This document shows, in pieces, positions 1 to 11,078 of a stretch of 64,000 bases of DNA. The notes beneath the pieces were generated by a model. That model was not told the DNA's origin. It worked only from the letters and a program-made list of their open reading frames with translations, and ran no database searches. This DNA is from Viola odorata (taxonomy: Eukaryota; Streptophyta; Magnoliopsida; Malpighiales; Violaceae): NCBI GenBank assembly GCA_963691705.1, contig OY829543.1, positions 45,984,564 through 46,048,563 on the forward strand, written 5' to 3'. Both the position numbers and the translations under genes were made by a program. Each line of letters begins with the position of its first letter. Position 1 is the first letter of the stretch.

Positions 1-1227
1 AGGGCAAGCGCATTTTTTTTTTTGCATTTGCATGTGGAAAAATATTCAAGCCATTGTTTTCATAACTTCACGGACAGAGCTGCAGGAGTGTTCTGGTTGA
101 CATTGGAGTTCCTACGAAGGTCACGTAGGTGCAAAGGCAACATGGAAGTCATTGTCGGAGTAGCTCGGAACGCTTAATGCATTTTTCTTTTTTATCAATT
201 TGTAAGATACTATCTATTTTAAGGTCTCTGCATTCAAATCTAGGGGTTGGTTCTGTTAATGCTTATTTATCTGCACGGTAATTCGTTGGGTGCTGGGTCA
301 ATTTTTGGGTTGCTATCAATTATATGTAGTTTTTATCTTTTTCCGCCTTTTGTTTCCCTCTCTTTGCCCACTAGTTGTCTGAGGAACTAGATTTATCATT
401 TTTTTTGTTCTGAACTTGGAAACGCTTCCAGATTAAGGAGTCACCGAATATTTGTATTTTATGGTTAATAATATAGACGTGAGAAATTCCAGATGCCAGA
501 TTTACTCGTGCTAGGCTGGACGGATGCCTCTTACACTCTCCACAAGAGCGACGACTCGGATATGATTGGACTCTGTAGTAGGAGTTCCCTTTGGAATGTA
601 TTGATTCGGTACTTGTTTTGTTTCAAATTTCCATTGGAATGAATTGCTTTGTCTAAGTAATCAAATTGTTCTTTCAAAATACTTTGAGTTGCAAGCTCAC
701 ACGATCGGCTTGTTTAGTAAGGAGTAAATGAATGGGAAATGGGCATGATCGGCTTGTTTGGTTAACGGAAGTACATGAACGAGAAGTGGCATGAAGTGAG
801 AAATAAAATGTGTATGTTTTATTCACATTTTCATTGCGATTCTTAATTCCAAATGCAACCAAATAGGGGATGAAATTTTTATTTCACATCCCTGTAGTTT
901 TATGTAGTTACCAAGCATCGTAGAAAAAACGTTGTCGTTTATTTACAACGAGGTTGTTAATAAAAGATCCAACAAGAAACGAGGTTGTTGGGAGAAGTTA
1001 GATGGATTTGGCAGTTAGGATTAGGGTTGAAAAACGGTCCAGTTCTGTCCACTTTTTTATAAAAGCCGCACCAAATTGGAAGAGTGGTTTATAGAATTCG
1101 TGAAAAGAAAAAAAGCATAAATTCTTTCTGAATGGTTTGGTTTGTTTGTTTTTGTTTGTTTAAAAAAGTGATTTTTTACATGTAATTTAATAATTCTAGG
1201 TACTATTGAATTGAGTGTAGTCATCAC
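1..1227. other. Non-coding flank left of the outer Mutator-like element
   Basis: I see no convincing gene here. Open frames near 60-180 are short and match no family I recognise, although the 3' end of an upstream gene cannot be excluded. Around 690-880 there are two degenerate copies of a 'cggcttgtttgg/agt' phrase, typical of worn non-autonomous transposon debris. The rest is AT-rich. Confidence 0.5.
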
Positions 1228-1236
1228 CCTATAATC

Positions 1237-2010
1237 GCTTAATACATCAGTGGTCCCTAACTTTTGTTAAAATATTTTTATTAGTCTTTAATGTTTTAAC
1301 ATGTTTGATATGGTCCCTAATATTTTATCACGATATTTAAATTAATTCTTTCATCAATATGCTGACCAACCTTCGTTAGTTTTATTTTTTTAAAATTTTT
1401 TTAACAAATGAAATTAAAATAAATAGTGAAAATTTCAAAAATTATAAAATAAAATAGGAAATTTATGGCGCTATCTTTTTAGTGCTTGGAAATTAATGGG
1501 AACAAAAATGGAAATTAGTGCACCAAATAATATTAATAAGTAAAAGTCATACAATAAATTATTAAAAGACATACACAACCCTAATATTATAAATCTAAAA
1601 ATATACAAAGGTCGGGTCTGTTTGAATGTTGAGTTGGCTCAGTGCAGTATGGTATTTATAAGCCGAAAATTAGACTTCCGTGGGTTGTTTTGCGTACTTA
1701 GTTTTTAGGATTCGAATCCTCTCTTGTAGCATGAAACAGGACATGTCCTATGGCATTATATCAAGAGTTAGTTTCAATTCTCCCGTCAAAATTTATTAGT
1801 TGGGTTTTAAGTATTAAAAAATAATAATTTATTTGTATGATACGTCGTACAACCGGTAACGGGAGTCGTTTATTTTAATTAGTTAAGCTCCCAATTATAT
1901 AATAAAACAAAACTTGACACTTTTTACCCTAAAACTTTTGCCCTTTTTTTCTTCATCGTTTCTAGCAAAACGGACCCAGCCGCAGTGCCGCACGATCACT
2001 TTGCACAAAC
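1237..2010 (+). repeat. Left long terminal inverted repeat of the outer Mutator-like element
   Basis: This AT-rich stretch is the reverse complement, with scattered mismatches and indels, of about 38290-38799. The match begins at the outer tip and runs inwards to just before the transposase start at 2041, so the transposase promoter probably lies in it. The phrase 'gtggtccctaa' near the tip is common in plant MULE ends. Confidence 0.7.
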
Positions 2011-2946
2011 TGTTAAAACAATTGTTATAATTAATTAATTATGAGCGAGTCTTCCGATCATCAATCATGGTTCAATGTTCCACAAACTCAATTAAGGTAC
2101 GCAAATAGGACAGTTGTTTAATCTTTTGTGAGATATATTATTTACTAACTTTCTTTTTTTTACTGACTTAAGTAATAACAGTAATATTTTTTTCGGTTTA
2201 CAGAGAAGAACCAGGTGCAAATTTAGAATGGCTGCCTAGAATAAGTATGAAGTTTAATTCAATTGAAAACGCATGGACATTTTGTACAAATTTTGGTGCG
2301 CGAATGAGTTTTGATGTTCGAAAACAGTGATTTACAAAAATAAGGATAAAAAAATAACTTAATGTACGATTTGTGTGCAACAAGGAAGGTAGTATAAAAG
2401 AAGACAAACAAGATCATCTCACACAATTGCCACGAGCTGAGACCAGAACCAATTGTCTAGTACGCATCGGGCTTACATACAACAAAGAGACTGGAAGATT
2501 TAAGGTTCATAATTTTATATCAAAGCACAACCATGTTCTTCATCTTGCGGAAACAATTCACATGATGACATCTCAACAAAAAATATCGCAAGTTCAAGCT
2601 ACTGAAATTGACATAGCTAATGACTCTGGAATAAAGACTAAAACTTCTTTTGAATTCATAAGCAGACAAGGAGGAGGGAAAGAAAGCACTGGCTATATGA
2701 TTCTGGATAAAAAAATTATCTTCAAAACAAACGACAAAGGGACATAGAGTATTGAGAAGCAGTAAGCTTGTTGAGGTACTTTCAGCAACAAATTTTAGAA
2801 AACCCCTCATTTTTTCATGCTGAAGAATTGGATGAATATGAACAAATAAGGAATATTTTTTGGGCTGATGCAAAGATGCTTAAAGACTATATGAATTTTG
2901 GTGATGTTGTTACTTTTGATACAACATATAGCACTAATAACCTGAA

Positions 2947-3935
2947 CTCAATTCCTTCAATAATGAGGCCTTGCTTAGTTGTATAATCATCAGTCTCCCA
3001 TAGGATACCGACAACTTCATCGTTGCTTCTCGGAATGTAGAACTCACCCATCTCAACCTCCATCCATCTGTCACCCCTCTCCCTTGTTACTGGAGGATCA
3101 TTTCCCTGTGGATCCAAGAACATACTTTGCATAACATTCCCACCATAAAACTACAGGTCTAGCATCATTGTGACGGATCTACTAAGCCCACCCTGGTACA
3201 ATCCAATTTTTTTATTTATTATATGTATACTCCTGTATAGATTTTTTTTAGGTACATTTTTATATATGTTTACAATTATTAATAATTGTTTAATTACTTT
3301 TGTTGAAAAAGATATTTTTGATAGTGTAGAGAATGAGAGAATCATACAAGGATTTTAAAAATTGAAAACTCGTAGAGAACAATTATAAGAAGTACGTATA
3401 TTGTATGAATTCTAATGTATAATTAATTTTTTTCTATATTGTCTTCTTATTTATCTTTTTGTTAAGTTTATCTAAATATTTGTTATTTAGTGACGAATAC
3501 TAATACTCTTAAGCATTTGTTCAATTTTTCGTTCAGCTCGCTTGCATTCCCTTTAAAATATTCCAAAAAAAATATTCGGGGGCGCTGCCCCCGAATCCCC
3601 GCCCCCCTAGAAATAATTCCTGGATCCGTCCTGAGCATCAAAACCTCTTTTGTTGTCGGCGAACTTAAATACAAAGTAAGCCGCATAACTTGTTGCCGGA
3701 GATAAAAGATTAGTCACCTCAGGAAACCTGAAAAATGTGTAAGAAAAGAAAAGAAAAAATTAATAATATTCGCACATAATTGGCAAAAAATATTTCAACC
3801 CACGTACTAATCATATCTTTTGGCTTAATTGACAAGATGAATAGACTCTTGCATAGATTCCCAAGTCCAATGAGAAGGTTCATCGGCCCGTGCAATTGTA
3901 AACCAGGCTTCTTGGAGTATTCATCGGATTTAATC
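2947..3935 (-). pseudogene. PHLOEM PROTEIN 2-like (Nictaba-type lectin) fragment, antisense within the FRS transposase
   Basis: On the minus strand three blocks in order match a PP2 domain. At 3930-3835 it reads TIARADEPSHWTWESMQES, the usual domain start with its W-x-W. At 3717-3637 it reads LLSPATSYAAYFVFKFAD. At 3166-2950 it reads FLDPQGNDPPVTRERGDRWM, then EMGEF and GLIIEGIEFR, the canonical C-terminus. An intron-like gap separates the first two blocks. A hAT-like element splits the second from the third exactly between the Ala and Arg codons of GFDA-RPV, and a frameshift follows. The F-box half and the N-terminus are missing. The fragment lies between FRS residues YSTN and FGAELLY, so it was inserted into, or captured by, the transposon. 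PP2 proteins bind N-glycans. This copy is broken. Confidence 0.8.
3168..3632. mobile_element. Small non-autonomous hAT-like element inside the PP2 fragment
   Basis: The right end reads inward as AGGACGGATCCAGG and the left end carries a related, worn TGACGGATCT. The flanks are TAGCATCA (3160-3167) and GAGCATCA (3633-3640), an 8-bp duplication with one mismatch, as made by hAT transposases. About 3395-3632 is the reverse complement of the left end of a second, longer copy at 11079-11898. No coding capacity was found. The G/C-rich block near 3575-3608 folds on itself (GGGGGC...GCCCCC). Confidence 0.7.
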
Positions 3936-4320
3936 ATCATAAAAATATTTCAATTTTTGGAGCTGAACTTTTATACGATGAAACGATTGAATCATTTGAG
4001 TGGTTATTTAGAACTTTTCTGGAAGCACATGAGCACAAGAAGCCGAAATCTTTTTTTACTGATCAAGATCGTGGCAATGGCTAGTGTCGTTCGCAATGCC
4101 ATGCCAGACAAATTCCATGGTTTATGTTCATGGCATATAATGCAGAATGCCTTAAAACATTCAGGCAATTTGTTTAAGGATGACTCTTCTCTTCTGAAAG
4201 ATTTTAAAAGATGCATCTATGAGTATGAAGAGGAAATTGACCTTCACAAGGCTTGGGAAAAAAAATGCTTTTATGTTATGATGTTCAAAACCATGATATT
4301 TGTAAATTAATATTTTGTAT

Positions 4321-4624
4321 GGAAATTAAAGTACACGAAGAAATGTGTAAAAAAAAATCTCTTCCTTTCCTTTCCACCCTAATCCTTGTTCTCATACATA
4401 GACTTAGGTTCAATAATCACATGTTCTCACGTCAATAATAGTTTAAAAAACTCTGTTTGCATTTTGCGTCTGTCAATTATGTGCAAGAGCGCAGTGCAGG
4501 ATGGGTAAATTAGTGAAGTTTTATGCTTATTGGGCTTGTGGAATCACTCCAAGACCATCTTATTCATGGGCCTTAAAACGGAAGGATTGGGGCTAGGCCC
4601 ACAAGAATGTGATGAATATCGAAA
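4321..4624 (+). promoter_or_regulatory. Likely displaced upstream region of the F-box gene
   Basis: This stretch lies between the broken transposase and the second Mutator-like element. Removing that element and one copy of its 9-bp duplication joins this sequence directly to 13709, the apparent 5' leader of the F-box gene. It is therefore best read as the F-box upstream region. I see no clear TATA box. The element's left target duplication ATATCGAAA is at 4616-4624. Confidence 0.5.
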
Positions 4625-4803
4625 GAAAAATGCTAAACAGCAAACCCAAACTTCCAACCCAATAAATTACAAAATTACCACTCAAACTTAATTACAAAAT
4701 TGCCACCGCGACATGTCTTCCTTCTCTAATCTTCACGTTCAAAATCTAGGTTTGTCCAAACGTTTTCTCTTCCTCCTCCATCTCTACCCAGCCAACCGCG
4801 GCC
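4625..4803 (+). repeat. Left terminal inverted repeat of the second Mutator-like element (outer part)
   Basis: This is the reverse complement of 13526-13699 with few mismatches. The repeat is cut at 4803 by the LTR retrotransposon and resumes at 10594 with the pyrimidine-rich 'ctcctccatacccagcc' block, which pairs with 13380-13500. The full original arm was therefore 400-500 bp long. Confidence 0.9.
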
Positions 4804-6451
4804 TGATTGATGGTTTATTTTGGATGTTTTATCTTCTCTTTTATTATTAATTGAGATAATAATTATGCTACTTTAAGCCCTTTTGCTTCCTTTCTCTATA
4901 AACAGCCTTTGGAACATCAATCTGAAGAAAAGGAGCAGAAAGCTTGAAGATTAGAGCTTAAATCAATCATTTGGTGATGGAGTTTTGTTTTCAGTTTTGC
5001 TGCCTTGAATTTAGTCCATTCGTCCCTAGGCCACTTCACTATTTTGCCGAAATCAGCTCTCCTCTAGGCCTCGACAAGAAGCGACCTTTCGGAATTCCAG
5101 CTGGACTTGCACTGACCATGTTTTTCCGTGCTACAATTAATTATTCTCTAGTGCATTTCCTGTCTTCTTGGGACTCATTTTTATCAGACACAAGACTTCT
5201 TGGGCCACTCCTTGTTATTCTCTTGAGCTTACAACTCCTTGGAAGAATGCATCAAACATTCTTCTTGATTTTGAGAGAATTTCCCCACTAGTGTACAAGC
5301 ACTTTGAAGACAAGATTTTGGGAGCTTGTGAGCTAGTGTTGACTGACCTTGGAGAGGAGCATGCAGGCAGAGGGAGGACCATTTAAGATAGCATTTTCGG
5401 ACTGAAGAACCATACGGAGGAGAGGAGGAAAGTTGGGAGAAAATCAGCATTTCTCTCATTTTCCAGATTTTCCAGCTTTTTGTATTTTCGGTTTTACATT
5501 TCTTGTATCATTTTCTATTATGTTTTGTAACTAAGAACCTCCATTCCTGGTAGGGATCTTGTGGTTGATGATTCCAGTAGGTTGTGAGACTCTTTGATCT
5601 TCAATAAAAACGTTTTTCATATTTCTCTCCTTCTTGTTTTAACTCCAATTTATTCATGTTTAAGTTTGAGTGTGGCCAACTTGGATTTTGATTTGAATGA
5701 TTACAGTCAGTTCTCTTGTGATTAAATCACTCTTAGAGAACAGTAGTAGACGAATCAGCAGGGCATGAGGTGTATTTGCTTGGTCTAAGCTGATAGAAGG
5801 AACTGAACTAGACTACCCTCCCATCCCGAGGCCTTGAGAAGGGCCGACCTAGGTGACAGCTGGGTCAAGTGCCAGACTAGACCAGACTTGTGGATGACGA
5901 ACAGCTACCATGTCTAGAAGAGGGACCTCACTGTTTTTAATCAATCTCTCAAGTGATTCCATAAGTATTCTGATTCCTTTGTTGACGGCATAGCCAAAGC
6001 AAAGTGGCGGGTTAGAATCTTAGGATGAACTTAGGAAGATTAGGGTGTTTGAAATGAAGTGATTCTTTTAAATACTTTTGTAGCAGGTTGGGAATCTAGT
6101 GTGAGTTGGTTCCACAACTTCTTCTATGAAACCGTTTTGAAAATACTTTTGTCAATGATCAACTAGCTTGGAATTGTCACCACATAAGGATCTCTACTAG
6201 GGATTTTCTTTCTCTTCTGTATTTCTTTATTTCACTACTGATTTCTTTCATGCATTCTTATTTTCGTACTTGTTGTTTGCCAACCAATCAAACTCTCACC
6301 TCTTTGCTGATTATTGTCATTTGCAGGAGCAACAAAGATCAGACCGATTTGTCCCTGTGTTCGAACCTCTTGCCGCTATCTACATTCATTTGTAGTTTAG
6401 TGACTAGTTGTAATCTTTTTATTTATGCAGGGCACGCGACAACCCTCGTCA
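4804..6451 (+). repeat. 5' LTR of the Athila-like element
   Basis: It begins TGATTGATGG and ends CTCGTCA. A TATA-like 'ctataaac' at 4895-4902 puts the transcription start near 4925, so U3 is unusually short (about 90 bp). A polyadenylation signal AATAAA is at 5603-5608. Open frames such as 4971-5291 lie in R/U5, recur in the other LTR, match no known protein and are not counted as genes. Confidence 0.92.
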
Positions 6452-6456
6452 TAAAT

Positions 6457-6474
6457 TGGCACCGTTGCCGGGGA
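6457..6474 (+). other. Primer-binding site of the Athila-like element
   Basis: TGGCACCGTTGCCGGGGA starts five bases after the LTR end. It matches the tRNA-Asp-type primer site typical of Athila elements, with A in place of G at the fifth position. Confidence 0.8.
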
Positions 6475-6531
6475 CAACGGTGTACTGATTTTCGTTTTTC
6501 TTGTTTGTGATAATTTTCAGTTTTCTTTTTT

Positions 6532-7422
6532 ATGAGCAATTTCAATTATTTTTCTCAATCAGCCCCTATTTCTCAAAGTTTTGGTGCAGGAGATGTGTCC
6601 AGCCATGAAGGATGTTTTGGTCCGCCACAGTGGGGATATGAGCCACATTATTATCCACCCATATCTACTCCTTATCCCACTTGGTGGAACCAGCAAAGAT
6701 CAAATTATGGAGTGCAATCAGTTCCTAATTATCAATATTTCCAGCCTCCGCAACCTAGCCAAGTACCCAATGTTTCTGAAATTTTAATGAAAACCTTAGT
6801 TCCATTTATGCAGGAAACAGAGGAGAATTTAGCAAGGTTAGCGAAGCAAATGAGAGAACTTGCACTTGAGCAGGAAAGACAGAGATGCATACCTTCAAAC
6901 TTCCAACCAAATATGGAATCTGATGACAGCACTGCCTCTTTTGTGAGCAACAAAAATCTGCCCGAGCAGGTCCCTTCATCTCAAGGCCTTGGGATGAACG
7001 ACCCAGAACCAGAAAAAAGCCCAGGAAATTCAGCAGAAGTTGCCACTCAACTAAAGCAGTCCAATCAGACCCAAACTCATTCCAGCACGTCACTGGAGCA
7101 GGAGACGAAGTTTGTGGACACTTGTTGTAGCATCGAGCTGGAGGAGGATGGGAGGAAGATTGAGGAAGAAATCAAAGTGGTTGAGAATCCACAAACGGTT
7201 GTGTTTGAAAGGGAAGATTTAAATTTCTTTGATTATATTGATCCCTTTATGGAATTACCCTCTATTCACAACCATTATTTTATTTTTATTGTGCATGAAC
7301 CCGAACCAGAATTTGAATCATTTTATGGTTGCATGCAGATTTCGTTGCTAGAAGACCATGCACGAAACGAAATCATTCTCATCAAACTTCGTGCATTCAA
7401 AGCATTATGTAGGATTGGTTGA
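6532..7422 (+). CDS. Retrotransposon ORF of unknown function (296 aa)
   Basis: This is the only substantial reading frame between the LTRs, about 60 bases downstream of the primer site. The protein has an N-terminal region rich in Ser, Gln, Pro, Trp and Tyr (residues 1-85). A short amphipathic, possibly coiled stretch follows (about 85-120, MKTLVPFMQETEENLARLAK). The middle is Glu/Ser/Gln-rich and low in complexity (120-230), and the tail is acidic and aromatic. I see no zinc knuckle, protease or polymerase motif. It could be a diverged gag-like protein retained to package the element, but that is inference from position only. The start codon is the first ATG after the primer site and sits in a poor, T-rich context. 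Confidence 0.6.
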   Translation: MSNFNYFSQSAPISQSFGAGDVSSHEGCFGPPQWGYEPHYYPPISTPYPTWWNQQRSNYGVQSVPNYQYFQPPQPSQVPNVSEILMKTLVPFMQETEENLARLAKQMRELALEQERQRCIPSNFQPNMESDDSTASFVSNKNLPEQVPSSQGLGMNDPEPEKSPGNSAEVATQLKQSNQTQTHSSTSLEQETKFVDTCCSIELEEDGRKIEEEIKVVENPQTVVFEREDLNFFDYIDPFMELPSIHNHYFIFIVHEPEPEFESFYGCMQISLLEDHARNEIILIKLRAFKALCRIG

Positions 7423-8940
7423 AAAAGTGACGCTCAATGTCTAGTCCAAGACTATAAAGAGGGACGCTGCATGGGAGGCAACCCATGTTCCTTCCGTTTT
7501 TGTTTTCATTTCGTTATTTTCGTTTTTATTTCTAGTTAATCGTTTTTTCTGTATAATAATGGATTTTTGGAATTTTTTCCAGTGCTGGCCTTCCGACTCT
7601 CCTCTAGGCCTCGAGACGAGCTGACCGAATCCTCCAGCTCTTCCCCTACCATGATCATTGCCCCGGGCTTTATCATTTCTTTCCCTCTCTTTTTCATTTT
7701 TTGTTCTGTTCGGTTTGTTTGTTTGCTTGTTTGTTGCATGGTTTTTCTTTCACATTGAGGACAATGTGTCCTTTAAGTGTGGGGGAGAGACACTTTCGTG
7801 TTTGTTTGTATTTTTTTTGTGTTTTTGTGCATGTTTGTTTTTCTGTTTTTATGCATGTTTTTCTGCTGTTTGTTTTTGGCGCATGTTTAGTTCAATTATT
7901 TTTGCATGCGCTTCTGCTTGTTTTCATTTATGCATGAGTCATTTTTCTTTTCTTGTTGTGTTTCACCCTTTTGTATAGAATTGAAATCCCAAAACTGAAC
8001 TCATGTAAATACTTGACTTATCAACTCCATCTTGCAATTCTGAATACTTCTGGCTTTACAACTTGTGCATTTATTTACATAGATGTATGATCAGTTTTGC
8101 TGTCCTAGAAAATACCTTGCTAGAGCTAATCTGTCTTCTCATCCCAAGGCCTAGGGATGAAGATCCTATCCTCTCATTGCTGCTAAGTCTTTTAATTATG
8201 CTTGCTTGCGTACCCTTTAAATTTTCTTGTGTGTGCTTTCTCATCATGCCCTCTGGATTGCACGATGTTGGTGGTTCGGCACCATCATCCCATCTTGGAG
8301 AAACTTCCAGTCGGTTGTGTGCTAACTCCCTTTGGTTGGACCGATCATAGCACCATGGTGAGAAATCAAGGTCTGCTTGTGTATGTGTTTGAAAAAAAAA
8401 AAAGAAAAAAAAAAGAAAAAAGGGTTGTGGATGAAGGAAGTTGAAAAAGAAAAAAAAAAGGTGGAGATTGCGCAAAGAAGGAAAGAAAAAAAGAAAAAAA
8501 AATAGAAAAGCAGAAAGAAAAAAAAAAGAAGAAAAAGAAGGAAGAGAATAAAAAGAAAAAAATAGAATAAAAGAAGCCTTTGGCTCACTATTTGTTTTAA
8601 TTTTTGTTCTTTAATTGTTGTATGTGCTTTTAAATTATTTTGCATGAGTGTCTGTGGTAGTGATTGGATTTAGAGTCGAAGGAGGAGAAGATAGTAGTTC
8701 TAGGGCTTTATTTCCTGGTTGAACAGCATGCTATCATACCACTATCTGAATATTTGTGCATTTGTGGTGTTTGGTGTGTTTGAGTATTGCTTGATTGAGT
8801 TGGTTTTTGAAGTATTTGTGTTAGTTCAGTCCAGGGGTTAATTTTCTGTTCAAAGAGGGTGTTGAGTCTGTGTTTTTCTTGGTTTTTTCTGTGTTTGTGT
8901 TCATGCTTGAGGGCAAGCATGGTTTAAGTGTGGGGGAATA
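7423..8940 (+). other. Non-coding interior of the Athila-like element, with hairpin motif, A-rich tract and polypurine tract
   Basis: Soon after the ORF, 7471-7488 holds a small hairpin around GGGAGGCAACCC, also found in the second retrotransposon. A PPT-like 'tttaagtgtgggggaga' near 7770-7786 is echoed by the true polypurine tract 'aagtgtgggggaata' at 8926-8940, directly before the 3' LTR. 8391-8580 is a long A/G tract of runs of A broken by single G. No protein is supported here. Confidence 0.7.
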
Positions 8941-10588
8941 TGATTGATGGTTTATTTTGGATGTTTTATCTTCTCTTTTATTATTAATTGAGATAATAAT
9001 TATGCTACTTTAAGCCCTTTTGCTTCCTTTCTCTATAAACAGCCTTTGGAACATCAATCTGAAGAAAAGGAGCAGAAAGCTTGAAGATTAGAGCTTAAAT
9101 CAATCATTTGGTGATGGAGTTTCGTTTTCAGTTTTGCTGCCTTGAATTTAGTCCATTCGTCCCTAGGCCACTTCACTATTTTGCCGAAATCAGCTCTCCT
9201 CTAGGCCTCGACAAGAAGCGACCTTTCGGAATTCCAGCTGGACTTGCACTGACCATGTTTTTCCGTGCTACAATTAATTATTCTCTAGTGCATTTCCTGT
9301 CTTCTTGGGACTCATTTTTATCAGACACAAGACTTCTTGGGCCACTCCTTGTTATTCTCTTGAGCTTACAACTCCTTGGAAGAATGCATCAAACATTCTT
9401 CTTGATTTTGAGAGAATTTCCCCACTAGTGTACAAGCACTTTGAAGACAAGATTTTGGGAGCTTGTGAGCTAGTGTTGACTGACCTTGGAGAGGAGCATG
9501 CAGGCAGAGGGAGGACCATTTAAGATAGCATTTTTGGACTGAAGAACCATACGGAGGAGAGGAGGAAAGTTGGGAGAAAATCAGCATTTCTCTCATTTTC
9601 CAGATTTTCCAGCTTTTTGTATTTTCGGTTTTACATTTCTTGTATCATTTTCTATTATGTTTTGTAACTAAGAACCTCCATTCCTGGTAGGGATCTTGTG
9701 GTTGATGATTCCAGTAGGTTGTGAGACTCTTTGATCTTCAATAAAAACGTTTTTCATATTTCTCTCCTTCTTGTTTTAACTCCAATTTATTCATGTTTAA
9801 GTTTGAGTTTGGCCAACTTGGATTTTGATTTGAATGATTACAGTCAGTTCTCTTGTGATTAAATCACTCTTAGAGAACAGTAGTAGACGAATCAGCAGGG
9901 CATGAGGTGTATTTGCTTGGTCTAAGCTGATAGAAGGAACTGAACTAGACTACCCTCCCATCCCGAGGCCTTGAGAAGGGCCGACCTAGGTGACAGCTGG
10001 GTCAAGTGCCAGACTAGACCAGACTTGTGGATGACGAACAGCTACCATGTCTAGAAGAAGGACCTCACTGTTTTTAATCAATCTCTCAAGTGATTCCATA
10101 AGTATTATGATTCCTTTGTTGACGGCATAGCCAAAGCAAAGTGGCGGGTTAGAATCTTAGGATGAACTTAGGAAGATTAGGGTGTTTGAAATGAAGTGAT
10201 TCTTTTAAATACTTTTGTAGCAGGTTGGGAATCTAGTGTGAGCTGGTTCCACAACTTCTTCTATGAAACCGTTTTGAAAATACTTTTGTCAATGATCAAC
10301 TAGCTTGGAATTGTCACCACATAAGGATCTCTACTAGGGATTTTCTTTCTCTTATGTATTTCTTTATTTCACTACTGATTTCTTTCATGCATTCTTATTT
10401 TCGTACTTGTTGTTTGCCAACCAATCAAACTCTCACCTCTTTGCTGATTATTGTCATTTGCAGGAGCAACAAAGATCAGACCGATTTGTCCCTGTGTTCG
10501 AACCTCTTGCCGCTATCTACATTCATTTGTAGTTTAGTGACTAGTTGTAATCTTTTTATTTATGCAGGGCACGCGACAACCCTCGTCA
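8941..10588 (+). repeat. 3' LTR of the Athila-like element
   Basis: It is 1648 bp long, identical in length to the 5' LTR and nearly identical in sequence. Substitutions seen by eye include T/C early in the LTR (9122), C/T near 9533, G/T near 9809 and C/A near 10108. The TATA-like box is at 9032-9039. It is followed by the CGGCC target duplication at 10589-10593. Confidence 0.92.
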
Positions 10589-10593
10589 CGGCC

Positions 10594-11078
10594 ACCATCC
10601 CTTCTTTAGGTTTTCCCCCTCTCTTCCTCCTCCATACCCAGCCAGCCGAATCCTCTCCCTTCTACCCGTCGCCTCCTTACCTCCAGTCGCTCCTCACCTC
10701 CGTCGCCTCCTTGCGGTGCGTGTACCTCTATAAATGTTGGGTTTAATTGTTAGTTTATTTTTGGATTGATTTTATGTTTAATTTTTGGGTTGATGTGTGG
10801 CTTGATTTTGCTGCGAATTTTGGCTTGATATTGCTGCCAATTTTTGGGTTATATTGCGGCCAATTTTTGGGTTGATTTTGCTGCCAATTTTTGCGTGAGT
10901 TTGCTGTTAATTTTTGCTTCAGTTTGCTACCAATTTTTGGGTTGATTTTGTCTTGATTTTGCTACCAATTTTTGCTTCATATTGCTGCCAATTTGGGAAG
11001 TTGATTTGCTGTCAATTTTTGCTTCATATTGCTGCCAATTTAGGAAGTTGATGTGCTGCCAATTTTTGCTTGATATTG
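10594..11078 (+). repeat. Inner left arm of the second Mutator-like element with TTGCTGCCAATTTTTG repeats
   Basis: After a C/T-rich block (10594-10730) come many degenerate copies of a short unit built on 'ttgctgccaattt(tt)g', joined by 'ggttgatt', 'cttcatat' or 'cttgatat'. The same array appears inverted at about 13190-13380 in the right arm, so it is part of the terminal repeat. No gene is present. Confidence 0.8.

Larger units (their letters stand above)
2041..4320 (+). pseudogene. FAR1/FRS-type MULE transposase, N-terminal part, disrupted
   Basis: FAR1-RELATED SEQUENCE proteins are domesticated or active Mutator-type transposases with an N-terminal FAR1 DNA-binding zinc domain, a central MULE DDE domain and a C-terminal SWIM finger. 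Exon 1 (2041-2096) ends at a good donor, and exon 2 resumes at 2204 after an acceptor. The FAR1 domain reads through ENAWTFCTNFGARMSFDVRK, then hits a TGA at about 2327. It continues in another frame (2373-2743) with RAETRTNCLVRIGLTY and the KHNH ligands. The next frame (2768-2940) carries FGDVVTFDTTYSTN of the MULE domain. The protein is then interrupted by an antisense PP2 fragment and resumes near 3951 with [18 protein letters not shown] and FTDQD, ending near 4320. Its C-terminal half is at 37266-38050. Several frameshifts and a stop make it non-functional. Confidence 0.85.
4804..10588 (+). mobile_element. Non-autonomous LTR retrotransposon (Athila-like primer site), complete
   Basis: Two 1648-bp LTRs (4804-6451 and 8941-10588), each TG...CA, flank a 2489-bp interior. 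The 5-bp target duplication CGGCC is at 4799-4803 and 10589-10593. The primer-binding site has the form seen in Athila-type Ty3/gypsy elements (tRNA-Asp). One open frame is present (6532-7422). No protease, reverse transcriptase, RNase H or integrase was found, so movement depended on enzymes made elsewhere. By eye the LTRs differ at about seven sites (roughly 0.4 percent), so the insertion is recent, on the order of 0.1-0.2 million years at usual plant rates. It sits in the left inverted repeat of the second Mutator-like element. Confidence 0.93.

Noticed and set aside
60..180. Possible last exon of a gene entering from the left (for example a frame ending VLVDIGVPTKVT)
   Set aside because: Only about 17 codons after an acceptor-like AG, with no recognised family and no support from the rest of the region.
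2373..2747. Stand-alone gene of 124 residues
   Set aside because: It is one frame of the broken FAR1 domain and has matching pieces in other frames on both sides.
4971..5291. 106-codon frame in the Athila-like 5' LTR, repeated at 9108-9428
   Set aside because: It is in the R/U5 part of both LTRs, overlaps other frames, matches no protein I know and has no coding context.
8071..8645. Two minus-strand frames rich in Phe (107 and 134 codons)
   Set aside because: They are produced by the A/G low-complexity tract at 8391-8580.
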